DNA of 64,000 nt from Ceratopteris richardii (GCA_020310875.1 CM035428.1:107635682-107699681); one strand, 5' to 3'; positions 44,458-55,217 are shown, numbered from the stretch's first letter. Notes: generated by a model from the sequence alone, not told the origin. Translations and numbers: made by a program.

Positions 44458-45156
44458 TGTTGGAACTGAAGGACTCACCAGGCAAGGAAGCTTACGAAGG
44501 GAGTCAGAGAGAAGAGAAAGTACAAGCAGACAGAGCAGTCAACGACGATCTGGCAAGTAGGCCAATATTTTTTCAGGACACTAACACATATAAAAGAGGT
44601 GGACACACAAGGAGAAGGAGCAAGTAGGGAGCTCCAGGAAATGGATGTCAAAATGTTATTAGAAACCCCTACAAAAATAGTGATTTTCATCACTAAAAAC
44701 CATTGTAAATACCATTTCATATTTTTGTAGCTCCATTTTGTGCAAGCCAAGGAGTCCTTGAGCTTGAGGAGCTTTAGAAGTACCTACCTGTCAGTTTTCA
44801 CATTTTTTAGACTTCGTTTGAACCTCCAAATAGGGTAGAGAACCTAATTTTTAACTAGGCCGGACACTAGGTCTGGACACAGCCAAAACCTAGTCAAAAA
44901 CTATAAATAGAGCTAGAGAGCTCATTTTTGAGGTTAGCTTGTAATTGATCTAAACTTGTATGAACATTTTGAAAGTAATCTAAAGAACTCCATTGCTTCT
45001 CACTCTTGGTCTTACCGTGTGTGCGCGTGTGTGTGTATGTGTGTGCATGTTAGTGTGCTTCTCACTCACGCACTTGTGCCTTCACTTGGTCATCATACCA
45101 TCCTCATGTCTTCCCGGATTGACATTAAAGGAGGTGCTACTCATCACTGAGCTACA
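44458..45156 (+). repeat. 3' LTR of giant gypsy
   Basis: This LTR is 699 bp, matching 21790-22494 with about nine substitutions and a 6-bp deletion (CTCGAG absent near 45087). It is followed by TSD ATCTT. Confidence 0.95.
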
Positions 45157-46109
45157 ATCTTTTACTCCTATCACAAGTAATGTGCATGCCAAGAGTATGT
45201 TTGGCATCCCCTAAATCCTTCATATCAAATTCCTTACTCAACTTCTTTTTGAGAATTGACTAGTCATAAGAGGACTTCCCAACAATCAACATATCATCGA
45301 CATAAAGTATCAAGCATATCAAGCTGCCATCTAAGCATCTCTTTGTGTAAAGACAATGATCCTCATTGATTTGTGAATAGCCTTCAGACTTTATAAAAGC
45401 ATCAAACTTTTGGTACCATTGTTTAGGGGACTTTTTAAGTCCATATAAGCTCTTCTTTGGCTTACAAACTAGATTTTCTTTGCCAAGAGCTACATAACCG
45501 TCTGCTTGATCTATATTGATCTCATTTGTAAGATCTTCATGCAAGAAAGCAATTTTCACATCCATTTGGACTAGATCTAAGTCCTCCATTGCAATGAATC
45601 CAAGCAACAAGCACACAGTAGTCATCTTGACTATTGGAAAGAAGATTTCCTCAAAATCAATGCCACATTATTGCTTAAAACCCTTTGTTGCAATTCGTGC
45701 TCTATACTTTGGAGAAGCACTATTTGATGTGAATTTCAATTTATATACCCGTTTACATGGTAAAAATTTCTTAAACTTTGGCAAAGGTACTAAATCCCAA
45801 GTACCATTCTTGTGAATAGAATCCAATCCACACTTCAGGGCATGCTCCCACTTGATATGATCTTTTGTTTGCATAGGCTCTTTGTAGCAAGAAGTATCAC
45901 ATCATCTATTAACATAACAAAATCCAAAACTTGAACATATCTATCTGGTGGATGCAAGACATGTGCAGAGCATCTCAATGATTGTTGGACTAGAACATTT
46001 GTAGACTCATATAATTGGACATTTTCTTGACCATCCCTATGTGCAAAATTTTATGCATGCAAAATAGAGGAAAATTATCCTCAAACACTTCTCACGTTGA
46101 CCTCCTTAA
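45157..46109 (-). pseudogene. Copia F reverse transcriptase piece
   Basis: The minus frame 45260-45625 has MDVKIAFLHEDL, KSLYGLKKSPKQWYQKFD and ILYVDDMLIVG (near 45275-45305). Upstream, 45668-45874 holds the RT start (TWDLVPLPKF; YRARIATKGFKQ). Before it lies the linker VQQSLRCSAHVLHPPDRY (near 45950-46000). The downstream end (SKEFDMKDLGDAKH near 45190-45240) continues at 21789 on the far side of the gypsy insertion. Several stops separate the pieces. Confidence 0.87.
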
Positions 46110-47021
46110 TGTTGGTACATTTGGCAAGCCTTGATGCTTGACCAAACATAAAAGGTTTACTTCAGAACTTGTTGTGTGTCTATCCATAAGTCACATATGA
46201 ACACCTATTGTAAAATCCATGAGTTTAACACTCAAGATAAATGCTTGAGAGAATCTCGTGATTTTATGAGATTCACTTCATACCAAAAAAGTAGTTAGAA
46301 TAAAATCAATTAGGATCCTAAAAGGTAGGATCACCTTTTAAGTGGGAGATTCAAAATTCAAATTAAGATCACATCTATGAAAGAACCTGGTTTTTAGTCC
46401 CGGGTAGAACAACACAAAGAAGGACACATTTGAGCTTGAAGCTTGTGGGTACACTAAGCCCACACATCTATGAGTAAGGCTAAATCATCACCTTTGTATC
46501 ATACATTCATAATCTTATACATTTGATTTGATTAGTACAAGCCTCTTCATGTCTAATGTTATCTACTGCTAAGTGTTCATTTTAGTGAATTTGTTTTGAG
46601 GCGTTCTCTCCGAATACATCTTCCTAAAAAGTCGGGATTACACCCCTAACTTCTTAATATGATTTCTCATCATGTACTCATCATAAATTAGTGCGATAAC
46701 TTCCTATAGAAAGCTTGGCACTTCAGTCAGATATATCTAAAAGCTCTTGGGTCAATTTTAATCAATGAGTGAGCTTTGAATGATTTATTTAGCAAAAGCA
46801 AGTCCCAAAATAGCAAGTTTTTGGAAGTCTTCCATCTTGAAAGTTATCTTTTTTGACATAATCATTTGAAGGTGATGCTCCAAGGAACATTATGGATACA
46901 AATGCATATATGGGAAGCTAAATGTCTCTACTAAGGTGCTCTAAAGCTACATTGGTTGGTGTAGAGCAGGATTTGTGCAATGCCACCTCATCTTTGGAGT
47001 GTATCCAACCATCTCTTCATA
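46110..47021 (+). repeat. 5' LTR of copia E
   Basis: This LTR is about 912 bp, TGTTGGTACATTTGG…CTCTTCATA. Its first 270 bp match 51280-51562. Confidence 0.9.
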
Positions 47022-47022
47022 G

Positions 47023-47034
47023 TGGTATCATAGC
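47023..47034 (+). other. Primer-binding site of copia E (one change)
   Basis: TGGTATCATAGC is the tRNA-Met site with one G-to-T change, one base after the LTR. Confidence 0.85.
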
Positions 47035-47049
47035 TATCATCTACTCAAC

Positions 47050-48123
47050 ATGGGAGATGGATTCCCATCATCAATTAAAAAATTGGATCAAGGTAATTAC
47101 TATGCTTGGTCTATTAGAATGGAAGCATATCTACAAGGTAGAAATCTCTATGGTTACATATCTAGAGATGAGTTAATTCCAATACTTAGAAGCAAAGGTC
47201 AACCAACTCAAGAAGAACAAGAAAGGTTATCAACATGGTGCTCAAAGGATGCTTTGGCCAAATCATATCTTCTCAAATCCATTTCTAATTTCTTACTTCC
47301 ACACATTAGGAACTGTAAGACATTAGAAGACACTTGGAATGCATTTGAAGAATTCTTTTCCTCAAGAATTAGAGCAAGAAAGAACCAACTATGGATGGAG
47401 TTCACAACACTCAAAAAGATGCCCAAGCAAAATGCGACTGACTATGTCACTAAAATGAAGGACCTAGCTGATCAACTTGGAAGCATTGGAGAAATCATTG
47501 AAGAGGAGAAAATTGTAAGACAAGTGATCAATGGAATCAAGGAAGATGATAAATGGGAAGCCTTCACCACAACAGTGGATCTATACATGGATATGCAGGT
47601 ACTTGATTTCAATACTCTGATGGGACAACTATTCACTCAAGAAGCCAAGCTTGTGAAGAACAATGACAACTCAAAAAGTAATCAATCCTTTGCCCTATAC
47701 AATGATAAGAACAAGATTAAGGATAGTAAATGTAAAGGCAAAAGGTCTGATGATGAAGATAGTACCTCCCAAGCCAACTTTGTAAGAAGAGGTAGAGGTA
47801 CAAAAGAAAGAGGCAGAGGAGGAAGACAAGGCAGAGGGAGATTCCAAAGCACCCCTCCATGTGCCATATGTGGATTGAGCAACCATACAACTGAGAACTG
47901 TTTCACAAATCCTAGAAATCAGAGAGGAAGAGGCTTCAAAAGAGGAAGCTATGGAAGAGGAAGATCAAACAATTTCAATGGCTACAACAACAGTAACCAA
48001 GGAGGCTATAGAGGAAGAAGAGATTACAATAACTACACTGAAGAGCAGACACGAGAGGACTCACTTTTATTAAAACCTTTTGCACTTTTATTGAAAGTGA
48101 AAACCAAACAGGATAAACCTTGA
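47050..48123 (+). CDS. Copia E gag
   Basis: This is an open frame of 357 aa starting MGDGFPSSIKKLDQGNYYAW right after the PBS. The UBN2-type capsid (LLPHIRNCKTLEDTW, VTKMKDLADQLGSIGEIIEEEKIVRQ) is followed by an Arg/Gly-rich tract and the knuckle CAICGLSNHTTENC (near 47863-47905). It runs through NNYTEEQTREDSLLL without a stop, showing that gag and pol are in one frame in this family. It then enters the deletion joint near 48070, after which the last 20 or so residues are out-of-context integrase sequence. It should still make a capsid. Confidence 0.9.
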   Translation: MGDGFPSSIKKLDQGNYYAWSIRMEAYLQGRNLYGYISRDELIPILRSKGQPTQEEQERLSTWCSKDALAKSYLLKSISNFLLPHIRNCKTLEDTWNAFEEFFSSRIRARKNQLWMEFTTLKKMPKQNATDYVTKMKDLADQLGSIGEIIEEEKIVRQVINGIKEDDKWEAFTTTVDLYMDMQVLDFNTLMGQLFTQEAKLVKNNDNSKSNQSFALYNDKNKIKDSKCKGKRSDDEDSTSQANFVRRGRGTKERGRGGRQGRGRFQSTPPCAICGLSNHTTENCFTNPRNQRGRGFKRGSYGRGRSNNFNGYNNSNQGGYRGRRDYNNYTEEQTREDSLLLKPFALLLKVKTKQDKP

Positions 48124-49194
48124 AAAGGCTTAGGTAAGATGGAGGGGGAGAATACTTCTCCCATGAGTTTGATGCATATCTCCAAGATAGAGGCATCAAA
48201 AGAGAGATCACCACTAGATACACTCCATAAAAAAATGGAGTAGTGGAAAGGAGGAATAGGACCATTGTGGAGGCAGCAAGGTCCATTATTAATGAGAGGG
48301 AATTACCCAATTACCTATGAGTAGAGGTTGTGTCTATAGCCACCTATCTCATCAACAGGCTTCCATCTAAAGCATTGGATGGGATACCGCTTATGCACAT
48401 GTTCCATCACAAATCATAGGTAAATTGGATCCTAAGGTAGAGAAATGTGTGTTTATAGGATATGATCTAAATATAAAAAGGGTACATATTGTATAATCCA
48501 AGTAATAAAGGCTTTATTGTTAGTAGAGATGTTGTTTTTGATGAAAACAACTCGTGGTTTGAAGATGATTGTAGAAAAGTCAAGCTACCGTATGACCTAG
48601 AGGAGGACTTTCCAACACTACAAAAGGTAAATGATCAACAACATGAAGAGTCAAGTGACTCTGATGATGATCAGAAGACAACAAGAAGGAATGTCAAGGT
48701 ATGGAACAACAAAGGTAAAGAGAAGATACAAGATTTGAGGGATATTGCATAATCCTCTCAACAAACAATAAGGAGATCAACTAGGGAAAAGAAGAAGCTA
48801 GAAAGGTATGGATTTGACACCTCTCTAGTTACTAAACACTCAATCTATATTGCTTAGGATATCAACTCAAAGGAGCCATCAAATTTTGAAGAAGCAAACA
48901 AGAAATTAGAGTGGAAAGAAGCAATGGAGGAAGAGATACAAGCACTCCAAGACAATAAAACTTGGGACCTAGTTCCCAAGAAAGAATCCATGAAGATCGT
49001 TGTATCTAGGTGGATCTATAAGGGAAAAAATAATTCCAATGGTTCAATAAATAGGTACAAAGCAAGGCTTGTGGCTAAAGGGTTTGCTCAAACCCAAGGA
49101 GTTGATTATGAGGAGACTTTTTCTCCTGTGGCAAAGATGCCAACAATCAGAGTTCTCATGAGCATAACTTCTTCAAGGAATTGGAACATGTAAT

Positions 49195-49520
49195 AAAGTG
49201 ATAGGTTGGAGATGATTAGACCACACCCTAGATAGGTAGGAAATGGTTTGAATTACACCCTAAGAGGGAGGATTAGGAATTAATCCTCAACCATGGCTTT
49301 TGGGGCAAGTGGTTAGCCCATTGTACTCCTAACCGGTAGGACTTGAGCTCAAATCCCACAAAGTGATAGGTTGGAGATGGTTGAACCACACCCTAGATAG
49401 GTAGCAAATGGTTGAACTACACCCTAACAGGGAGGGTTAGGAAGTAATCCTCAACCATGGCTTTTGGGGCAAGTGGTTAGCCCATCGTACTCCGAGCCGA
49501 TAGGTCCTGAGCTCTAATAC
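49195..49520 (+). repeat. Two 165-bp tandem units with tRNA-like cores
   Basis: Copies 49195-49359 and 49360-about 49520 start AAAGTGATAGGTTGGAGATG. Each ends in a tRNA-like core: GGGGCAAGTGGTTAGCCCA (A-box-like) followed about 25 bp later by GAGCTCAAATCCCAC (B-box-like). The second copy has a decayed B-box. It is not a functional tRNA gene, since no proper acceptor stem is seen. Confidence 0.7.
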
Positions 49521-49867
49521 CAACGTAAGAAACTAAGAATTACGACCACCACTTGCTAGAGAGATGACTCTCCTCCCAACCTTATGCCTGTATATATAGC
49601 GCTGGAATCAACCAGGACCACAAATGTAACTAGAGTCCACAAGTGCATGTGCAATCTCCTCCACTCCTTTTTTATCTTCGAATAGAGTCTACTAGTGGCT
49701 GGAGTGTTCTCGACCACTTCTTTAGCACCTTCCACTAGAGTCCACTAGTGGTTGGTGTACTCCCCTCTTGAGTTAAGTCTCACTAGACTCAAGTTAACTC
49801 ACATTAACTTGAGTTAGAAGGCTCTAGAGCTCCTTGGGCAAAACTCTCTCCCCATGCTCCCCATGGG

Positions 49868-49935
49868 GGTTGAACCCAAGACCTCTTCCTTCACAACCTT
49901 GAGACTAATTAACCACTAGGCTAAGTGGATCACTT
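49868..49935 (-). other. tRNA-like segment (A and B boxes)
   Basis: The minus strand reads TAGCCTAGTGGTTAATTAG (A-box-like) and CTTGGGTTCAACCCCC (B-box-like), about 30 bp apart. It is probably a SINE or tRNA-derived module inside the TIR element, in the opposite orientation to the 49195-49520 modules. Confidence 0.55.
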
Positions 49936-51269
49936 GTTTAAGAGACCACATGAACTTATGCTTAAGTCTAGTCTCGAGATCTTTGGATATACACATGAGT
50001 GACCAAATGGTGTCCGATTTTAGATCTCTCTGAACTGGCTGGACCCTTAGATCATAAGCTCACTTTATTATAGAACATCTATCAGTTGGATGTAAAAAAT
50101 GCATTCTTAATAGGATGAATTTCAGAGGAGGTTTACATGGCTCAAACTCTTGGATTTGTTGATGAATCACACCCTGAATATGTATGCAAACTCAAGAAAG
50201 CTCTCTATGGACTCAAGCAAGCTCTTGGAGCTTGGAACCATAAAATTGTTACATTCTTGCAGGGCAAAGGATTCAAATTGAGCAAGGCTGATTCTTCACT
50301 CTTCATTAAGAAGAATAAATCTGAAGTTATATGTTTATGTGTATATGTAGATGATATCATTCTTACAAGCAATAATGCGGATGGAATTAGGAAGATCAAA
50401 GCCCAAGTGAAAGAAAAATTCAAGATAAGTGACCTTGTATTGTTCACTTACTTTCTTGGATTGGAAGTTGTCTACATAGATGAAGGAAGGTTACTTACAC
50501 AAAGGAAGTACATTAAAGATATGATTGCAAAGTTCAAAATGTAGGACACAAAGGTTGCAGGTACTCCCATGGAGGTAAATCACAAGTTAAGTGCTCATGA
50601 AGGAAAACCAATTGAAGACATTACAAGCTACCAAAGGCTAGTTGGAGTAAGTATGCTTAGCCAATTTATGCACACTCCTAGGAAACCTCACATGGATGCA
50701 GACAAAAGGATATTGAAGTATCTAAAGGGAACAATCAATGAGGGCCTATATTAACCTTACACATCTGATTTAAATGTAAAGCTTTTCATTGATGCAGATT
50801 GGGCAAGATCAAAAGATGATAGGAGAAGTACATCTGGATATCTATTTTTTGCAGGTAAAAATCTCATTTCTTGGTTTTCAAAGAAACAACCTACTATAGC
50901 TCTTTCCTCAACCGAATTTGAATATAGAGGATAGGCAAATGCAACTTAAGAAGAAATGTGGATCAAGACCCTATACATAGATTTAGGGTTGGATTTTGGC
51001 ACTCCATATGTATTTGGAGATAATATGCATTCATTGCATTTAGCTACTAATCCTATCTTCCATGCTAGGACTAAGCATATAGGAGTTCATTAACACTTTT
51101 TTAGAGAAAATATTGCAAGAAAGGATATACAATTGTCTTATGCATCTACACATATGCAATGTGTAGACATGATGACTAAATCACTTGATGGAAGCAAACT
51201 CAATAGGTTCAAATCAATGATTGGTTTGCAAGAGATACCTCAGAATGAAGACTCAAGCATTTTATGCTT

Positions 51270-51279
51270 GAGGGGGAGC
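51270..51279 (+). other. Polypurine tract of copia E
   Basis: GAGGGGGAGC lies directly before the mutated LTR start TATTGATACATTTGG. Confidence 0.82.
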
Positions 51280-51562
51280 TATTGATACATTTGGAAAGCC
51301 TTAATGCTTGACCAAATATCAAATATTTACTTCATAACTTGTTGTGTGACTATCCATAAGCCACATATGAACACCTCTTGTAAAATCCATGAGTTTAACA
51401 CTCAAGATAAATGCTTGAGCGAATCTTGTGATTTTACGAGATGCACTTAATTCCAACCAAGTAGTTCGAACCAAATCAATTAGGATCCTAAAAGGTAGGA
51501 TCACCTTTTAGGTGGAAGATTCAAAATTCAAATTAAGAACACATCTATAAAAGAACCCGATT
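51280..51562 (+). repeat. 3' LTR of copia E (truncated)
   Basis: This stretch matches 46110-46395, then similarity stops near 51562 and copia F integrase begins. About 630 bp of LTR is missing. Confidence 0.87.
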
Positions 51563-52200
51563 TCCTTTGGCAGTACTAGGTGAAAGGTTAATCACGGGAA
51601 TTGCAATCAATACTGCTTCTGCCCAAAATCCTTGTGAAAGGTTTGCATGATGCAACATAAAAACTAATCTACCCTTAATAGTTCTATTCATACTTTCATC
51701 TACACCATTTTTATTGGGGTATAAGGAGATGTCAAGTCTCTATGAATTTCCTCGAGATTGATAGAAAAGGCTGAATTCATGTGAGTTATAATCACCTCCA
51801 TTATCTGAATGTAAATCCTTAATACTAGTTCCTTTTATAGTCTCAAGTGAAGCAAGCCATTTTGTGAAAATAGGGAGTACCTCATCCTTTGATTTGATAG
51901 GATATACCCATAATTTTCTAGTAGAATCATCTATGAAAATGACAAACTAAAGAGAACCACCTAGTAACCTTATGGGCATAGGACCACACACATTTGTATG
52001 AATGAGATCTAAAGGCTGAATTGAAGAGTCAATGTCAATTTTATGCACATTCCTAGTTAAATTTCCATATTGACAATGCTCACAAAATGAAATATCAAAG
52101 AAAGATAACACAAGTAGGCAGAACGAGAAAGATTTTCCATTCCACTACAAGATATCTAGCCCAAATGACCATGCCAAATACAAGGATAAAGTGAGCCAAC
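51563..52200 (-). pseudogene. Copia F integrase piece
   Basis: The minus strand reads FCEHCQYGNLTRN (zinc end), LIHTNVCGPMPIRLLGG (first catalytic Asp replaced by Asn), FIFIDDSTRKLWVYPIKSKDEV-like core and LHSDNGGDYNSHEF (near 51785-51825). It continues to MNRTIKGRLVFMLHHANLSQ (near 51640-51700). WHGHLG near 52160-52175 marks the GAG-pre-integrase block. Stops and a shift interrupt it. The same lineage left the scrap at 6308-7127. Confidence 0.82.
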
Positions 52201-53829
52201 TTTGCTTACATCAATAAGTGTATCAAGGAGTAAATTGACCACTATATAGTTGGAAAAACCAAAATTTGGAAAAATGTTGCCTAAGTCTCCTATGTAAAAA
52301 GGGCATATGACTAGTGTCAAAAGCTCATAAAACTGCAAGTACTGACATGGAAGCTTGCATATTGAATCATTGAATCCACTACATATAACCAATTACCTGA
52401 AAGAAGCCAACTAGGCTTATCAAGAACCTATGAACAACTAGCATACATCTCCTATGGCAAGGATGAGTAAGTCTTCCACCTGCATCACCAAAGAGAGCTC
52501 GACATCTGGGTGTCTCCCTATTAAGAAAACCTCACCACGACCCTCTTTATCAAACATAAAAGTCTGCAAAAAACATAACCTCTATATCAATGATCACATG
52601 CACATACATAAGCGGTATCCAGAGAATCATGCATAGTGTGTATGTACTCAATATATGTAGTAAAATGGCATTGAAATGTTGAATTTATAGCATAAACACT
52701 AGCCAACAACACTTGCAAGTATCTTTCAAATATATTTCTTTAGGCTCAAAAACCTGCATAAACTTGCACTGGCTGCTCCCACTACAACTGAAAACCTTTC
52801 AAGAAACCTGTAGATTTACTAGTGTGGCTGAAAATGCAGTCCCAAGTTTGATTTTTTTTTTGTTGTATAAGTACAAAGAACACTCTTCTTAATGTTCTTG
52901 AACCTATATAAAGAGAACTAAGTGCGAAAGCACTCCAAAATGGCTCCAAAAATTACCTCAAAAATGCTTCAATATAGGCTTTGAAAACAAAGAATGAAGC
53001 TTTGGGGACCCAAAATATGTTCAAGGTAACGTGAACCTTAGTCTTTCCCCTTCCTCAAGCACCACAAGAGTGTAGCATAGTGGCAAGAGCTCTATCAATT
53101 AAGCGAGCTCTACGAGGAACAAACTAGGATGGGTGACCTCACAAGAAGTATCAAGAACCTGTGTCTTCCTTGATGGTTGAGTTCCTCCCTCACGCAGAGC
53201 CAACTGTGCCAACAATGACTTCGTTGATTTGGATGAAAAGGTATGACAAGGTCTATGCCTTATTCGTAAGCCTTAGAGAAATCCTTGGGTGGGCAGATGG
53301 GATGGGAAGGATGGGGTGCAAGGAGGGAGAAGGGGAGAAGGAAGGGGAGGTGGAATTTGTGAGGGACAAAGAATAGGAAGTAGGGTGGGGGTAATGTCGA
53401 GAGCAGGTAGGGAGGGGGGGCACTACTAGGTGGAGGGAGGGAGGGGGTGTAGGCAGAGATGGTGCCAATAGGAGAAGATGTAGGGGGGAGGGAAGGAGCT
53501 TGCATAGCAAGTCCCCTCTACCATTCCAAGATTCCCATTTTTGTAATTGATCAACTCCATCAACTTTGATCTCTTGAAGTTAGATAAAGTCTGGGTTGAC
53601 ATTTTTATCTCAAAGCCATTGATCAAATACTATTCTCATGAGGGGTCAGATAGCCCTCAAATGATGTACGAAACAACAATCATTTATGAAGGTAGGTATC
53701 TTTGTTGGTCAGGGATGTAACCCTCTTTTTCTTAATTTTATCTTCTTCCACTTGGAGGTAGATCACATAAAGAACAAGTACCATTCTTCATAATAGCATC
53801 ATATTTTGATTGTATAGAAGCCTATTGAA
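52201..53829. other. Unassigned region with purine-rich tract
   Basis: 52201-52500 is probably copia F protease/gag (a possible WLYVVDS motif near 52385, minus), but decay is too great to be sure. 52500-53240 holds no gene I can support. 53285-53505 is very purine-rich on the plus strand (GGGA/GGAGG runs), like 20400-20540; open frames on the minus strand there are Pro/Ser/Leu low-complexity. 53510-53829 shows nothing recognisable. Confidence 0.5.
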
Positions 53830-55217
53830 GTAGTAGTAAGATAAGGAAAAATCAACTTGATAGTAGATCACTTATCAAGAATCTTCACAAGAGAGAATTC
53901 CCTTCATATTGATGATGAACTACCTGATGCCTATCTCTTCAATATAGAAAGCATCCTTGAATGGGCAAGTTCTTTGGTTGCAATTTTATCCATTGGACCA
54001 AAGAAATCAAATAATAACAACACACATTTGATTTTGCAAAATAAAAATTTTGTTCTCATGGCACGACATTTATATCATGTAAACAACATTGGAATACTGG
54101 AATATTCTGAGGAAGAATAAGGAAATTATTTAGAAAGGGCACATCTGTGGAACCCATCTTCATGCTTCTAAGATTTTTACTCTAAATAATTTAGCAAGAA
54201 TGGGAGTACATTGGCCAACAAAGGAAAGAGATGTGGAAAGGTACATAGCTCAATGCCAAAAATGTCAATACAAGCATCAAAATGATTCGATTACTTTGTT
54301 TTGGTTTCAAGGAAATCCTTACTGGATTACACATATAGTAAAAAGACTAAAACAAGGTAACGATCATGATGTAATTATGAAAAATTCAGACTTCTAAAAT
54401 CAGCAAGAACTGAGTAGAGATTTTGTCCTAATGAAAGACCAATTGTATAAAAAAGGTATGGATGGATATTTGAGAATTTGTGTTCCTAAAGATAAGTGTC
54501 TAGAAATGTTAGAGATGGCTCACTCAAGTGTAGTAAGATGCCACTTTTCTAGAGAAAGAACAAATAAACTAATTTTATATTCAGGATTTTGGTGGCCAAC
54601 CTTATTTCCACATGCCAAACTATTTACACAAAGTTGTGATATTTGTCAAAGATTAAGATAACCAAGGAGAAGAGATGAAATGCCTCTTAAACCATTGATG
54701 TCTATTAGAGCCTTTAGTAAATGGGGAATGGGTTTGATTGGACCTATAAATCCACCAACTAAAAGTTCACATGAAGAATATATCATAGTGGCAATAGATT
54801 ATTTGATGAAATGTGATCAAGCCAAGGCTAACAAGAAATATGATGCTCATACAACTGAAAAATTCCTATGTAAGTATATCATTACTAGATATGGAATACC
54901 AATGGAATTGGTAAGTGATAGAGGTACTCATTTCCTGAATTAGGTTATTGAAGAATTGACTTCACGATTCATGATTATACATAAGAAATCAACACCTTAT
55001 CACCCTTAGGCTAATGTTCTTGCAGAAAACACCAACAAAGTGTTATGCATTGTGCTTTCAAAATTGGTAAATACAAAAAGGACATATTGGGATATGCAAT
55101 TGCATTATGTCCTATGGGCATGTAGGGTGGCCTATAAAACTGCTATTGGAACAAATCCATTTAATTTGGTTGATGGCCAAAATTTAGTTTTGCCAATGGA
55201 ATTTCTTATATCAAAAT
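53830..55217 (+). pseudogene. Gypsy G integrase, 5' part
   Basis: This is a decayed plus-strand Ty3/gypsy fragment closely parallel to the giant element (30440-31850). It starts in the RNase H/IN linker (LIVDHLSRI; DDELPDAYLFNIE). The two zinc modules follow: MGVHWPTKERDVERYIAQCQKC near 54200-54265, and LYKKGMDGYLRICVP…SCDICQRLR at 54431-54661. The core has FSKWGMGLIGPINPP (first Asp changed to Gly), LVSDRGTHFLN and NTNKVL. Stops occur at 54118, 54395, 54659 and 54941. It stops at 55217 at the copia H insertion and resumes at 60735. Confidence 0.87.

Larger units (their letters stand above)
21790..45156 (+). mobile_element. Giant Ty3/gypsy element with extra ORFs
   Basis: This Ty3/gypsy retrotransposon spans 23,367 bp, about 16.75 kb without the nested copia D and its duplicated target. 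LTRs are 21790-22494 and 44458-45156. The perfect TSD ATCTT lies at 21785-21789 and 45157-45161, inside copia F. The order is PBS, 1.8-kb leader with palindromes, gag, PR, RT, RNase H, IN, a second retropepsin-like ORF, copia D, a large ORF of unknown function, polypurine tract and LTR. No chromodomain is seen after IN. Size, PBS type and a long 3' extra region recall the Ogre/Tat/Athila group, but the clade is not proven. The LTRs differ at about nine sites plus one 6-bp indel, so the insertion is fairly recent. Confidence 0.96.
49191..50070. mobile_element. 880-bp TIR element (MULE-like MITE)
   Basis: This non-autonomous element inserted in copia E RT. The terminal inverted repeat TAATAAAGTGA is perfect over 11 bp at 49191-49201 and 50060-50070. 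The 9-bp target duplication is TGGAACATG (49182-49190) and TAGAACATC (50071-50079). Comparison with the RT codons of related copias indicates an original TGGAACATC, so each copy has one change. A 9-bp TSD is the Mutator-like hallmark. It encodes no protein. Inside are two 165-bp tandem units and tRNA-like segments. The superfamily call is inference, as the TIR is short. Confidence 0.75.
48070..51279 (+). pseudogene. Copia E pol remnant
   Basis: Protease and integrase zinc region are absent. The sequence resumes in integrase at DGGGEYFSHEFD (near 48140) and VVERRNRTIVE, with stops and a further small deletion near 48390. The IN/RT linker (48489-48752) and RT start (48924-49193, ARLVAKGFAQTQGVDYEETFSP) follow. 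RT then breaks for the TIR element and resumes at 50080 (LDVKNAF; 50137-50544 with VYVDDIIL near 50343). RNase H is at 50569-51230 ([19 protein letters not shown]) with several stops. Confidence 0.88.
46110..51562 (+). mobile_element. Copia E, degenerate, in copia F
   Basis: This is a plus-strand copia element related to C and H. The 5' LTR is 46110-47021, and a truncated 3' LTR (about 283 bp) is at 51280-51562. Gag is open. Protease and the first half of integrase are deleted, RT is split by an 880-bp TIR element, and several stops follow. No TSD can be read because the outer 3' LTR and adjoining copia F sequence were lost together. Confidence 0.92.
20560..52500 (-). mobile_element. Copia F, split by gypsy and copia E
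   Basis: This is an old copia element of a different lineage (Tnt1/SIRE-like RNase H and RT wording) on the minus strand. Its pieces are the 3' LTR (about 20560-20835), RNase H (20836-21789), RT (45157-46109) and integrase (51563-52200). The RT reading resumes across the gypsy insertion, whose TSD ATCTT lies at 21785-21789 and 45157-45161. Copia E interrupts it again, with loss of part of the integrase C-terminus. The 5' LTR and gag were not found. Extents are approximate at the right end. Confidence 0.82.

Noticed and set aside
49195-49365. Genuine tRNA gene
   Set aside because: A-box and B-box-like sequences are present, but I cannot pair an acceptor stem, and the unit is tandemly repeated inside a transposon.
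53253-53510. Proline-rich open frames on the minus strand
   Set aside because: This is low-complexity translation of a purine-rich tract, with overlapping frames equally open.
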